64,000 bases of DNA from DVEG01 sp964405435 (GCA_964405435.1 CAYOOD010000040.1:1-64000), one strand, 5' to 3'. Shown: positions 43,201 to 50,211, counted from the first letter of the stretch. Numbers and translations are program-made. Notes: generated by a model not told the origin, from the sequence alone.

Positions 43201-43229
43201 TTGACACTTGTGTAATATGAGTGTAGTAT
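43201..43229 (+). promoter_or_regulatory. promoter of the Y-RNA operon
   Basis: TTGACA (43201-43206), 17-base spacer, TAGTAT (43224-43229). Near-consensus sigma70 promoter. Sequence shared with promoters at 31454 and 36630. Confidence 0.8.
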
Positions 43230-43283
43230 AAAAATGTGGCAAGCAAAGGAGAGGTCACCGCCTCTACCTCAACTGCGCCATCT

Positions 43284-43303
43284 GAACCTTGAAAACTGAA
43301 TAA
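43284..43303 (+). promoter_or_regulatory. boxA-like antitermination element
   Basis: GAACCTTGAAAACTGAATAA, identical over 20 bases to 36712-36731. It suggests rRNA-style antitermination so the polymerase can pass the many stable RNA hairpins downstream. Confidence 0.7.
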
Positions 43304-43362
43304 GCAATCGGGAATTTCAACTGTCTTTACTCAGAAAGTCTCGTCACGGAGACTGAGGTGCT

Positions 43363-43563
43363 ATGTTGTTACTGTATACCGGACTGCTCGGTCGAGTTCG
43401 GACTCGTTCCGAGGCGATCGCCAGACCGCAGCAGTGGACGTTTGCGAAATTTCACGCGGATTTAGAACAGGAAGGTTCTCAACGCCTCAGACATACAAAA
43501 CCCACTGAGGAAATCCGTGATATCAAACAAGTCTATCATTTAGAGCGGCGTTTGTTCTGGTAG
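43363..43563 (+). CDS. small unknown protein (uncertain)
   Basis: 66 residues with GAGGTG six bases upstream of ATG. Basic, no recognised motif. Placed at the start of the operon. It may be a leader peptide or not real. Confidence 0.35.
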   Translation: MLLLYTGLLGRVRTRSEAIARPQQWTFAKFHADLEQEGSQRLRHTKPTEEIRDIKQVYHLERRLFW

Positions 43564-43690
43564 AAGCACTCAGCGTTTGTGAATCTTCCTAATGCTGGTA
43601 TTTTTATCAAATGAGTCCACTCGTTCCAAGATAGACCAAAACCCAACTCATTGACAGGTTTTACCTTCCAGTTTAAAAGGAGGTGCCAGC

Positions 43691-43891
43691 ATGGTTCACA
43701 TCCGATTTGAAGGACGTTCCTACGATATCAGCGAACAGCAGCTAGGCGTTGCCACTGGGATGAACGACGCTGCTATCAAGGAACGCCTCGCCCAGCATTT
43801 TGACGTAGCCCGCGATCGCTTCGACTCGTATGTACTCGATCGCCGCCCTTCCGGCGATTTGATAGTCCGTCCCGAAGCGGTTTACGGTTAA
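43691..43891 (+). CDS. small beta-rich conserved protein
   Basis: 66 residues with a very good ribosome site (AAAAGGAGGT). MVHIRFEGRSYDISEQQLGV... DSYVLDRRPSGDLIVRPEAVYG resembles a family of small bacterial proteins ending in VRPEAVFG; a beta-grasp-like fold is plausible. Function unknown; the Y-RNA context suggests a role with the TROVE system. Confidence 0.75.
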   Translation: MVHIRFEGRSYDISEQQLGVATGMNDAAIKERLAQHFDVARDRFDSYVLDRRPSGDLIVRPEAVYG

Positions 43892-43913
43892 ATAGACGTA
43901 ACAACAGGTAGGA

Positions 43914-44045
43914 GCGACGCGCCCTGACGAAAGAAGCTTACATGCTATCGGTCAAGTGGATTAATCATCCATTGTAGGTTCGAGTCCTACCCTCTCCGCT
44001 ATTTGGAGAGGGAGCAAAAAATAGCTTTTTTAACTTGCGCGTCGC
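43914..44045 (+). ncRNA. Y-RNA-like unit 1 (permuted tRNA, no D arm)
   Basis: Outer helix GCGACGCGC/GCGCGTCGC (9 bp, perfect), inner helix AAAGAAGCT/AGCTTTTTT, internal loop with 3' ACTTG. The loop holds an anticodon-like hairpin (TGGA/TCCA), a T arm (GTAGGTTCGAGTCCTAC), then acceptor 3' strand CCTCTCC joined by GCTATTT to acceptor 5' strand GGAGAGG. The tRNA order is thus permuted and the D arm is lost. Structure resembles YrlA-type bacterial Y RNAs that bind Ro60 homologues. Confidence 0.75.
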
Positions 44046-44085
44046 TTCTTCCTGCAATTTTTCCTCATTTTTTAGACAGATTCTG

Positions 44086-44233
44086 CCCCGCACCCGAACC
44101 GACGAAGCATACACACATCCGATTCATCCTCGGGAGGTTGTAGGTTCGATTCCTACCAGCGCCATCGATCGAGAGGCGCTGTGGAGCAATGGTAGCTCGC
44201 AAAACGTGAAGAGCTTTATCGACTTGTGCGGGG
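44086..44233 (+). ncRNA. Y-RNA-like unit 2 (permuted tRNA, CAT loop)
   Basis: Outer helix CCCCGCAC/GTGCGGGG (8 bp). Module order: anticodon arm TCCGA-TTCATCC-TCGGG, T arm GTAGGTTCGATTCCTAC, acceptor CAGCGCC, linker ATCGATCGAGA, acceptor GGCGCTG, D arm GAGCAATGGTAGCTC. All four tRNA helices are present, but the chain is opened between D and anticodon arms and the natural ends are joined. Confidence 0.78.
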
Positions 44234-44260
44234 TAGTATCTGTCAGGTAGTTGAAATGTC

Positions 44261-44388
44261 CGCTTCGCGCCCTAACTGAAAAAGCTTACATACTAGCTCA
44301 ATTGGATAGAGCGTTACCCTTCCCGGTAAAAGTCGCGGGTTCAACCCCCGCGTATGTGCCCAAAGGCTTTTTCGACTTGCGCGAAGTG
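44261..44388 (+). ncRNA. Y-RNA-like unit 3 (tRNA inserted by acceptor end)
   Basis: Outer helix CGCTTCGCGC/GCGCGAAGTG (10 bp, one G-U). Inner AAAGCTT/AGGCTTTT region, then CATAC/GTATG in place of the acceptor stem. D arm (AGCTCAATTGGATAGAGC), anticodon arm with TTACC/GGTAA and loop CTTCCC, T arm GCGGGTTCAACCCCCGC follow in the natural order. Gly-like. Confidence 0.76.
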
Positions 44389-44424
44389 ACTTTCACTCCA
44401 TAAAAAATCTGTTTAAAAATTTCC

Positions 44425-44585
44425 GTCCCGCGCCCTCACAAGTGAAGCATACACACAATCCGGCTATTAACCGGGAGGTTGTAGGTTCGAGTCCTATCGT
44501 CCGCTTTATCTCGCGTTTATCTCGTGCGGACGTAGCTCAAATGGTAGAGCACCAAGTGAAAAAGCTTTGCTAACTTGCGCGGGGC
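44425..44585 (+). ncRNA. Y-RNA-like unit 4 (permuted Asn-like tRNA)
   Basis: Outer helix GTCCCGCGC/GCGCGGGGC. Module: anticodon arm CCGG-CTATTAA-CCGG (like tRNA-Asn with A34), T arm GTAGGTTCGAGTCCTAT, acceptor CGTCCGC, a 20-base linker, acceptor GCGGACG, D arm AGCTCAAATGGTAGAGC. Permutation point is as in unit 2. Confidence 0.78.
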
Positions 44586-44610
44586 TAATTATTGCCATCC
44601 TTGAGGTTTT

Positions 44611-44736
44611 CACTTCGCGCCCTGACTGAGAAAGCTTACATACTTGCTCAATGGTAGGGCACTTGATTTAGGTTCAAGCGGTTGCGGGTTCAACTCCCGC
44701 GTATGAAACAACGACTTTCTCGACTTGCGCGAAGTG
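44611..44736 (+). ncRNA. Y-RNA-like unit 5 (acceptor-inserted tRNA, TAG loop)
   Basis: Outer helix CACTTCGCGC/GCGCGAAGTG (10 bp, perfect). CATAC/GTATG joins the stem to a tRNA body: D arm GCTCAATGGTAGGGC, anticodon arm CTTGA-TTTAGGT-TCAAG, T arm GCGGGTTCAACTCCCGC. The natural order is kept. Confidence 0.78.
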
Positions 44737-44753
44737 GCTTTTCTAATTTTTCT

Positions 44754-44896
44754 GTCCCGCGCCCTAACCGGTGAAGCATACACACAAGGTTAACCGATCG
44801 GTCGCAGGTTCAAATCCTGCCAACCCCGCTTCTGGGGTTGTAGCTCAGGGGTAGAGCAATCGGAGTGTCAAATTGCTTTGCCAACTTGTGCGGGAC
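44754..44896 (+). ncRNA. Y-RNA-like unit 6 (Asn-like tRNA cut in the anticodon loop)
   Basis: Outer helix GTCCCGCGC/GTGCGGGAC. The loop begins with GGTTAACCGATCGGTCG (3' half of an Asn-type anticodon arm), T arm GCAGGTTCAAATCCTGC, acceptor CAACCCC, linker GCTTCT, acceptor GGGGTTG, D arm AGCTCAGGGGTAGAGC and TCGGA. The anticodon stem TCGG/CCGA is formed by the two module ends, so the Y stem enters exactly at the anticodon loop. Confidence 0.8.
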
Positions 44897-44955
44897 TTGT
44901 CATTTTCTGTCCTTGAGGCGAGAAACGAGCCTTTTGGTTGTGTCAATATCCCTTT

Positions 44956-45024
44956 AGGGCGAAGCATTCGCGTATAGATATCTGGACTCACCCGAAACCT
45001 TCTTTGCGCGAATGCTTCGCCCCT
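44956..45024. repeat. GGGGCGAAGCATTCG inverted-repeat element, copy 5
   Basis: Perfect arms (AGGGCGAAGCATTCGCG and CGCGAATGCTTCGCCCCT). It abuts the outer helix of unit 7. Almost identical to copy 6 in front of unit 8. Confidence 0.8.
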
Positions 45025-45213
45025 ACTTCGCGCCCTAACCGAAAAAGCTTACACACTTTTCCTAACTATAAGGGTCCTAAGGTAGCGATGTACGGGCGAC
45101 CGTACTAGCGAAGCATTCCAAGTCTCTCGTTAGATGAGGTTTGCGCGTCCACTGCCAGGTAAAAACTGGTAAGAACGGCTGGTGTCACAAAGCTTTTTCG
45201 ACTTGCGCGAAGT
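45025..45213 (+). ncRNA. Y-RNA-like unit 7 with 23S helix-69 mimic
   Basis: Outer helix ACTTCGCGC/GCGCGAAGT, inner AAAAAGCTT/AAGCTTTTT. At 45063-45088 the loop matches E. coli 23S rRNA about 1911-1936 (helix 69 loop and the start of H70/71) in 25 of 26 positions. The single change, C1920 to G, is compensated by C at the position equal to 1910, so the helix-69 pair is kept. A GTACGG-GCGA-CCGTAC hairpin follows, then about 75 bases I could not assign, ending in CCAGGTAAAAACTGG. Confidence 0.8.
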
Positions 45214-45284
45214 GTTGGCACTCTTGCGGGTTGCATTCTACGGCGTAAAAATTTTACTTTTTTCTGTTTTACTTCAAAAGACGC

Positions 45285-46007
45285 ATGAGCGAACATCGCT
45301 TGTCGGAAATTGTCATTGAGCGTCCTCGCGAAGGGATGAGAATCAGCCTAAAAAAGATGACTGGCTACAAAAAAGCGCTTCAAAAAATTACTGATGAAGC
45401 GGCTGAAGAAGGGTTGCTGAGCCCTTATTTTATCAAAACAAGAAAGCGAACAAAGCGTTTTTCAGACCATCTGGGACCCCTGTATCGCTGGCTGTGTTCT
45501 AAAGTCGGGAAACCTTGGAATGAGACTTACAGCGAATTGTGCGATCGCCTGGATACGAGCACGCTCACCGGGCAGCACATCCTCTCCCACCTCTGGGATT
45601 ATGTAGAGCGAAATCGCGTCTTGATTGACGAGGCGATCGCCCAAACAGAACCACAAATCGGCCCGCCTTTTGGCTCCGGGTATTCTAAATCTAATTTCTA
45701 CGTTCACCCGGAGACAGGAATTCTCTGCGTTCTCCCCAACAAATGGACGACTCGCGAAACTTACCAAAAACCAGATGATTCTTTGAGCGTTGATTATTAC
45801 CACGAGTACCGCAAAATTGATGGATTTTGGTACTTTATAACCTTTGAAAGTGTGCCAGAAGGCGTGACAGTTCGCGACCTGCTTCGGAAGGTTAAGATTA
45901 AGCGTCAGATGCCTGTGGAATACCCTTGGGAGCTCTACGCCGCTCGCAAACGTCAGTGCAACAAGAAAGAAATTAAGTGGATTCTGGAAAAACTTTCTAA
46001 AAATTAA
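45285..46007 (+). CDS. unknown protein of the Y-RNA/TROVE locus
   Basis: 240 residues. A conserved-looking core RFSDHLGPLYRWLCSKVGKPWNETYSELCD followed by TGQHILSHLWDYVERN, then YVHPETGILCVLP. I recall similar proteins of unknown function in planctomycetes and myxobacteria. No signal peptide; basic N- and C-termini suggest RNA or ribosome contact. It lies between units 7 and 8 in the same direction. Function not known. Confidence 0.75.
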   Translation: MSEHRLSEIVIERPREGMRISLKKMTGYKKALQKITDEAAEEGLLSPYFIKTRKRTKRFSDHLGPLYRWLCSKVGKPWNETYSELCDRLDTSTLTGQHILSHLWDYVERNRVLIDEAIAQTEPQIGPPFGSGYSKSNFYVHPETGILCVLPNKWTTRETYQKPDDSLSVDYYHEYRKIDGFWYFITFESVPEGVTVRDLLRKVKIKRQMPVEYPWELYAARKRQCNKKEIKWILEKLSKN

Positions 46008-46012
46008 AGGAT

Positions 46013-46080
46013 GGGCGAAGCATTCGCGTATAGATATCTGGGCTCACCCGAAACATTCTTGGCGCAAATGCTTCGCCCCT
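46013..46080. repeat. GGGGCGAAGCATTCG inverted-repeat element, copy 6
   Basis: About 90% identical to copy 5 and likewise directly abutting a Y-RNA-like outer helix (unit 8). The shared junction suggests that repeat and RNA unit were duplicated together. Confidence 0.8.
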
Positions 46081-46217
46081 ACTTCGCGCCCTAATCGAGA
46101 AAGCTTACATACTTATTAGCCGAATGGTACAGGCGCTTGACTTAAAATCGAGTCCCGCAAGGGATGCGGGTTCAATTCCCGCGTTTGTAGAAAAGGCTTT
46201 CTCAACTTGCGCGAAGT
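46081..46217 (+). ncRNA. Y-RNA-like unit 8 (class II Leu-like tRNA)
   Basis: Outer helix ACTTCGCGC/GCGCGAAGT, inner GAAAGCTT/GGCTTTC. The body resembles tRNA-Leu(TAA): GCTTGACTTAAAATCGAG anticodon arm, a real class II variable arm TCCC-GCAA-GGGA, and T arm GCGGGTTCAATTCCCGC. The D arm is degenerate. Confidence 0.78.
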
Positions 46218-46240
46218 GATTTTTTTCTATCAGCAGTTGT

Positions 46241-46367
46241 CGCTGCGCCCCGACTGGAAGAGCTTACACACCCCACAAAAAAAACAAACGGTGCGTGCAC
46301 GGGTAGTACGCTGCAAGCCTGAAACCTATAGCAGGCAAAAATCTTAGCTCCTCCGACTTGCGCGGCG
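46241..46367 (+). ncRNA. Y-RNA-like unit 9 (unassigned module)
   Basis: Outer helix CGCTGCGC/GCGCGGCG, inner GGAAGAGCT/AGCTCCTCC (one mismatch), 3' ACTTG. The loop has an A-rich lead, a GCGT/ACGC hairpin with GGGTAGT in its loop (D-arm-like) and GCCTG/CAGGC. Source of the module unknown. Directly upstream of the first TROVE gene, with a conserved CTCAC/GTGAG hairpin after it. Confidence 0.68.
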
Positions 46368-46438
46368 TCCTCACCTCCGTGAGAGCGTGCGACAATTGCC
46401 TCCTCAAAACTCGGTAGCCTCTTATGTTTGTAGGAGCT

Positions 46439-46510
46439 GTAGGGGCGAAGCATTTGCGCGAATAATCTTTCGGGTTAGTGCAAATATTTATTCGCAAATG
46501 CTTCGCCCTA
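46439..46510. repeat. GGGGCGAAGCATTCG inverted-repeat element, copy 7
   Basis: TGTAGGGGCGAAGCATTTGCG and CGCAAATGCTTCGCCCT. It lies in the leader between unit 9 and the TROVE gene; the second TROVE gene lacks it. Confidence 0.75.
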
Positions 46511-46571
46511 AAGGTAAATCAAACATACTAATAAGCTAGCGAAAACTCTTCATAAAAAGGAGGTAGTTTCG

Positions 46572-48005
46572 ATGAATGCAGCAGAACGCGATTTGCGTTT
46601 GGAAATGCTCAACAGCCTGCTGACGACGCCACACCGAGAACTCGGTCAGGTTGCAGATATCCACAAAGTCATCGCAGAACTCGACCCGATTTTCTACGGG
46701 CATTTGGCAGTCTGGTATCAGCGCAACGGCGACGTGCGCGATCACAAGGAAGTATTTGTCGGAAATCTGCTCGCCAGCAATTTAACTGAACACCGCGATG
46801 CCGGTTTCGTGATGCTGCAAGAGTTCCCGCCTTACGAAGTCGCGCGAATTGTCGATTTTATGAAGCAGCACCGGGGTAAGGTGCCGCGTTCCGCTCGCAC
46901 TGCAGTTCGCCGCTATTTGCAAGCGCGAGAAAAAAATGCAGCATTTTTCGATCGCGCGGCGTTGCGGGGGCGCAAGGCGATGAAGCACCTCTACGCTACC
47001 CTGCACATTAAACCCAATGCGCGGGCAGATGCGGTACTTTTCAAAGATGCGCCGCCTTCTGACAGCCTCGCTTTCATGTTAAAACAGCTTGCAAAAGCAG
47101 AAACTCCCGAACAACAGGCGGCTTTAATTTCCGAACACAATATCCCTTACACGGTTGCGATCGGTACGCTCAAGCAAGTAACGCCAACGGTGCTGCTAGC
47201 GCTGGTTAATTCCATGTCGCCGCAAGAGGTGATTAATAACCTCAAATCCTTGCAGGCGCGGGGTGCGATGGAACACCCAGAAGTTAAAGCGCTGATTGAT
47301 GAAAAATTAACTCAGGCGGCAAAATCCGAGCGAGTTTCGGCGTTTAAAGCGATGAAAGCGGCTGAAGTGGCTGCTGTTGATTCGCAGATTGCTGCTCAGT
47401 TAGAGCGGGTTGCGGACGAACAGGTGAAACAGCGCGGCAAAATTACCAAAACAACGGCTCTGCTAGTCGATAAAAGTGCTAGCATGACGGTGGCGCTGGA
47501 AGTCGGCAAGCAAATCGCGGCGATAGTTTCTGCGATCGCCCAAGCTGATTTATTTGTTTATACCTTCGACGCGATCGCTCGCCCCATCTCGGCGCAGGGG
47601 ACAACCCTTTCCGATTGGGAAAAAGCATTTGGGCGCACCTTCCCCAACGGCAGCACCAGCATCGGCGCAGCGCTAGAAACCATGCGGAGTCAAAAGCAAT
47701 CGGTCGAACAAATCATTATCGTCACTGACGAAAATGAGAACGCCGAACCCTATTTCAGCACCGCTTACCCGCGCTACTGCGAAGAGTTGAAAATCGAGCC
47801 GAACGTGGTAATCGTCAAAGTCGGTCAGCACAACGGCTATTTAGAACACCAGCTCCAGCAGCTAAAGGCGACGTTTGAAACCTTCACCTTCGAGGGCGAT
47901 TACTACGCGCTGCCGAACTTAGTGCCTCTGCTGTCGCGGAAATCGCGCCTGGAGTTGCTGATGGAAATTATGGAGACTGCGCTGCCAGTTCGCGACGACA
48001 AGTAA
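46572..48005 (+). CDS. Ro60-like TROVE/vWA protein 1
   Basis: 477 residues with AAAGGAGG ribosome site. The N-terminal two thirds is helical, with a TROVE-like block LDPIFYGHLAVWYQRNGDVRDHKEVFV near residue 38. The C-terminal vWA domain has MIDAS DKSASM near 297, a Thr in GSTSIG and Asp in VTDENEN. This is the architecture of Ro60/Rsr, a ring that binds Y RNAs and misfolded RNAs. About 75-80% identical to the paralogue downstream, with flanking Y-RNA-like units. I infer it binds those units. Confidence 0.82.
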   Translation: MNAAERDLRLEMLNSLLTTPHRELGQVADIHKVIAELDPIFYGHLAVWYQRNGDVRDHKEVFVGNLLASNLTEHRDAGFVMLQEFPPYEVARIVDFMKQHRGKVPRSARTAVRRYLQAREKNAAFFDRAALRGRKAMKHLYATLHIKPNARADAVLFKDAPPSDSLAFMLKQLAKAETPEQQAALISEHNIPYTVAIGTLKQVTPTVLLALVNSMSPQEVINNLKSLQARGAMEHPEVKALIDEKLTQAAKSERVSAFKAMKAAEVAAVDSQIAAQLERVADEQVKQRGKITKTTALLVDKSASMTVALEVGKQIAAIVSAIAQADLFVYTFDAIARPISAQGTTLSDWEKAFGRTFPNGSTSIGAALETMRSQKQSVEQIIIVTDENENAEPYFSTAYPRYCEELKIEPNVVIVKVGQHNGYLEHQLQQLKATFETFTFEGDYYALPNLVPLLSRKSRLELLMEIMETALPVRDDK

Positions 48006-48150
48006 TTTCCAATCTGTCTTTATGCTCCTTCTGTGCTTGTTAGTAAGCGCGCCAGCGCTTACTACGAGCCTTTTCCTGAGCGCCGCGTAAGATTTGACAT
48101 GAAAAGCAGCGCGCCGAAGTGCCCGCCTGACGGCAAAGGGAGGAAAAAAA

Positions 48151-48966
48151 ATGACCCAAGCTCTCAATCACGTTGACTTGTGCTTTGTTGTGGATACGAC
48201 CGGCAGTATGGGTTCTTTCATCCAAGCCGCACAGAAACAACTGCTCGATACGATTAGTTTGCTTTCCGCTGACAGCAGCATTGACTTAGAAGTCGGTTTG
48301 GTAGAATACCGCGATCACCCGCCACAAGATAAATCATTTGTCACCCGCATTTATCCGCTGACTGCAAATTTCAAAGATATGCAGAAAGCGATTAACAAAC
48401 TCAAAGCCGATGGCGGCGGCGATGGCCCAGAAGCGGTTTACAGCGGCGTTTTTGATGCCTGCGAAAAAATGAAATGGCGTACCAACAGTTGCCGATTTGC
48501 GTTGCTAGTTGGCGACGCTCCACCGCACGGTTTTGTACAGTGGTTGCAAGAAATGACGCCAACTCAGGGAAACCGTCGCGGCAGCAATAACGGCGATGCG
48601 TGGCCAAATGGCTGTCCCAGCGGCTTGACCGTGCAGTCGGTGACGGCGGCGGCGGAAAATCATCGGGTAACCGTTCACGCGCTGTGCATGAGCGGCGATC
48701 CGCTGGCGATGCAGGCGTTCGGCGCGATCGCAACCGGTACGGGCGGGCAATGTGCAAAAGTGGCGAATGCTACAGAGGTCATTAGCAAAATTATTGACAT
48801 GCTGGCGGATGAATTTCGCGATTTGGCGTTTGACAAGCAAGTTCTGAATGCGGTGCAGACTGTGGGAAATCCAGACAGCAGCGCGGTTGCTGAAACTTTA
48901 GCTTGTCCGCGATTGCAAGCGGCTGCAGCGATCGCCCGTCTCGGAAAGCGCGGTTTCTTGGATTAA
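48151..48966 (+). CDS. vWA-domain protein
   Basis: 271 residues, GGGAGG ribosome site. VDLCFVVDTTGSMGSFIQAAQKQL gives a MIDAS with D-x-T-x-S; GGGDGPEAV and LLVGDAPPHG complete the fold. The C-terminal helices (after 215) are unassigned. vWA proteins of this type partner with AAA ATPases or kinases; here the likely partners are the TROVE proteins and the AAA+ gene at 53704. Confidence 0.85.
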   Translation: MTQALNHVDLCFVVDTTGSMGSFIQAAQKQLLDTISLLSADSSIDLEVGLVEYRDHPPQDKSFVTRIYPLTANFKDMQKAINKLKADGGGDGPEAVYSGVFDACEKMKWRTNSCRFALLVGDAPPHGFVQWLQEMTPTQGNRRGSNNGDAWPNGCPSGLTVQSVTAAAENHRVTVHALCMSGDPLAMQAFGAIATGTGGQCAKVANATEVISKIIDMLADEFRDLAFDKQVLNAVQTVGNPDSSAVAETLACPRLQAAAAIARLGKRGFLD

Positions 48967-49013
48967 ATTTCTAAACCGCAAAGAAGCAGAGAGCGCCGAG
49001 TTTCTCTCGTTTC

Positions 49014-49042
49014 TCTCGTTCCCAGGCTCCGCCTGGGAACGA
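49014..49042. repeat. GTTCCCAGGCT palindromic repeat
   Basis: TCGTTCCCAGGC/GCCTGGGAACGA hairpin between the vWA and bL12-like genes. Confidence 0.65.
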
Positions 49043-49159
49043 AAAGATAGAGTCTCTGCCTCTAGGTTCTAATTTGGTGACAAAACAGGCGGCTCTGGGT
49101 GGCGTGGGAGTGAAAGAACAATCTCGGCATACCTTTGAAAAATTTATCGGAGTAAACCC

Positions 49160-49543
49160 ATGTCTAATAAAACCCTGGAAATCCTAGAGCAGCTCAAAGC
49201 CCTCACCCGATTGGAGACGTCTGAACTGGTTAAACAAATTGAAGAAAGCTTTGATGTCAAAGCTTCTGCGCGATCGGTTACAATAGGGCCAATCGTTAGC
49301 GATCCGATATTTATCTTCGAGAATGAGCTGCCGGAGTATGATGTCATACTGGCGGAAGTCCCGGCTGATAAAAAGATTGCCATTCTCAAAGAGATCCGAA
49401 CGATTACAGGTTTGGGATTGAGGGAGGCAAAAGATTTTGTCGAGTCGGTTCCGCAGGTAGTCCGCAACACCAGCGATCGCAATGCGGCTGAAGTTCTCAA
49501 GCATCAGCTAGAAGCAGTCGGCGCAAAAGTTGCCATCAAATAA
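49160..49543 (+). CDS. ribosomal stalk protein bL12 paralogue
   Basis: 127 residues. The N-terminal dimerisation helices read LEILEQLKALTRLETSELVKQIEESF, the C-terminal domain EYDVILAEVPADKKIAILKEIRTITGLGLREAKDFVES, both matching bL12 (L7/L12). The residues that contact translation GTPases (equivalents of K65, V66, K70, R73, K84) are kept or conservatively changed. The usual Ala-rich hinge is replaced by a longer, non-repetitive hinge (SVTIGPIVSDPIFIFENELP). It is therefore a diverged copy, far from rplL/rplJ genes, in an operon that also encodes the 23S binding site of the stalk (unit 11). Confidence 0.88.
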   Translation: MSNKTLEILEQLKALTRLETSELVKQIEESFDVKASARSVTIGPIVSDPIFIFENELPEYDVILAEVPADKKIAILKEIRTITGLGLREAKDFVESVPQVVRNTSDRNAAEVLKHQLEAVGAKVAIK

Positions 49544-49585
49544 TTAATGTTAAGTTCAAACCATCGCGCGAGGCAACGGGCTAAT

Positions 49586-50047
49586 ATGAGCGAGAAAACG
49601 GCGAGATACCGATCGCTCGGCGAGATAGAAACTCTCATCCGAGCTTTCAATAACTGCACCCTGCCGCGAGGCGAGTGGACGCACCAGGCGCATTTAATCG
49701 CTGCCGTGTGGTATCTCGCCCATCACTCGCAGCCAGAAGCAACGAATTTCATCCGCAATGGCATTCAACGTTATAATGCTGCTGTCGGCATTGAAAACAC
49801 AAAAGACAGCGGCTATCACGAAACGATAACGCTGTTTTGGGTGCAAGTGGTCGAGCAGTATCTCGCTGCTGAAGGTGCAACTCGTTCTATTGCAGAGATG
49901 GCAAATAGTATTCTCGATCGCTGTGGCGATCCGTCCCTGCCGCTGCAATACTACAGCCGCGATCGCCTCATGTCAGGGGACGCTCGCGCCAGATGGCTCG
50001 AACCCGACTTAAAACCCCTCCAACCCGAAAAACTTTCACCAAAATAG
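49586..50047 (+). CDS. conserved helical protein, unknown
   Basis: 153 residues from MSEKTARYRS. FNNCTLPRGEWTHQAHLIAAVWYLAHH and NTKDSGYHETITLFWVQVV form a recurring bacterial family without assigned function; the H-x-x-H and Y-H-E patterns could bind metal. The start at 49586 gives the better family length. Part of the operon, about 40 bases after the bL12-like gene. Confidence 0.75.
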   Translation: MSEKTARYRSLGEIETLIRAFNNCTLPRGEWTHQAHLIAAVWYLAHHSQPEATNFIRNGIQRYNAAVGIENTKDSGYHETITLFWVQVVEQYLAAEGATRSIAEMANSILDRCGDPSLPLQYYSRDRLMSGDARARWLEPDLKPLQPEKLSPK

Positions 50048-50064
50048 GTTATAATAGCAGATGT

Positions 50065-50144
50065 CGCCGCGCCCCAACCCGGAGAGCTTACATACAAACC
50101 CTAAAAATGGTTTTCCAAAAAAAGCTCCCCAGACTTGCGCGGCG
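50065..50144 (+). ncRNA. Y-RNA-like unit 10 (minimal)
   Basis: Outer helix CGCCGCGC/GCGCGGCG (8 bp, perfect), inner GGAGAGCTT/AAGCTCCCC with one mismatch, 3' ACTTG, and only a small AAACC/GGTTT hairpin in the loop. It therefore shows the scaffold without a mimic. Directly upstream of the second TROVE gene, matching the position of unit 9. Confidence 0.75.
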
Positions 50145-50211
50145 TCCTCACTGCCGTGAGAGCGCGCGACACCTGCCTCCTCAAACTTCGCCATTCATCA
50201 GGAGGTCGTCC

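Noticed and set aside
45025..45213. Truncated 23S rRNA gene
   Set aside because: Only a short segment matches, a compensatory swap is present, and it is enclosed by the conserved outer helix.
44956..46510. MITE-like repeats as part of the Y-RNA units
   Set aside because: The same repeat occurs at five other places without any Y-RNA unit, so it is an independent element.
49993..50211. N-terminal extension of TROVE protein 2
   Set aside because: It overlaps the previous gene and Y unit 10; the GTG at 50212 with CAGGAGG aligns with the paralogue's start.
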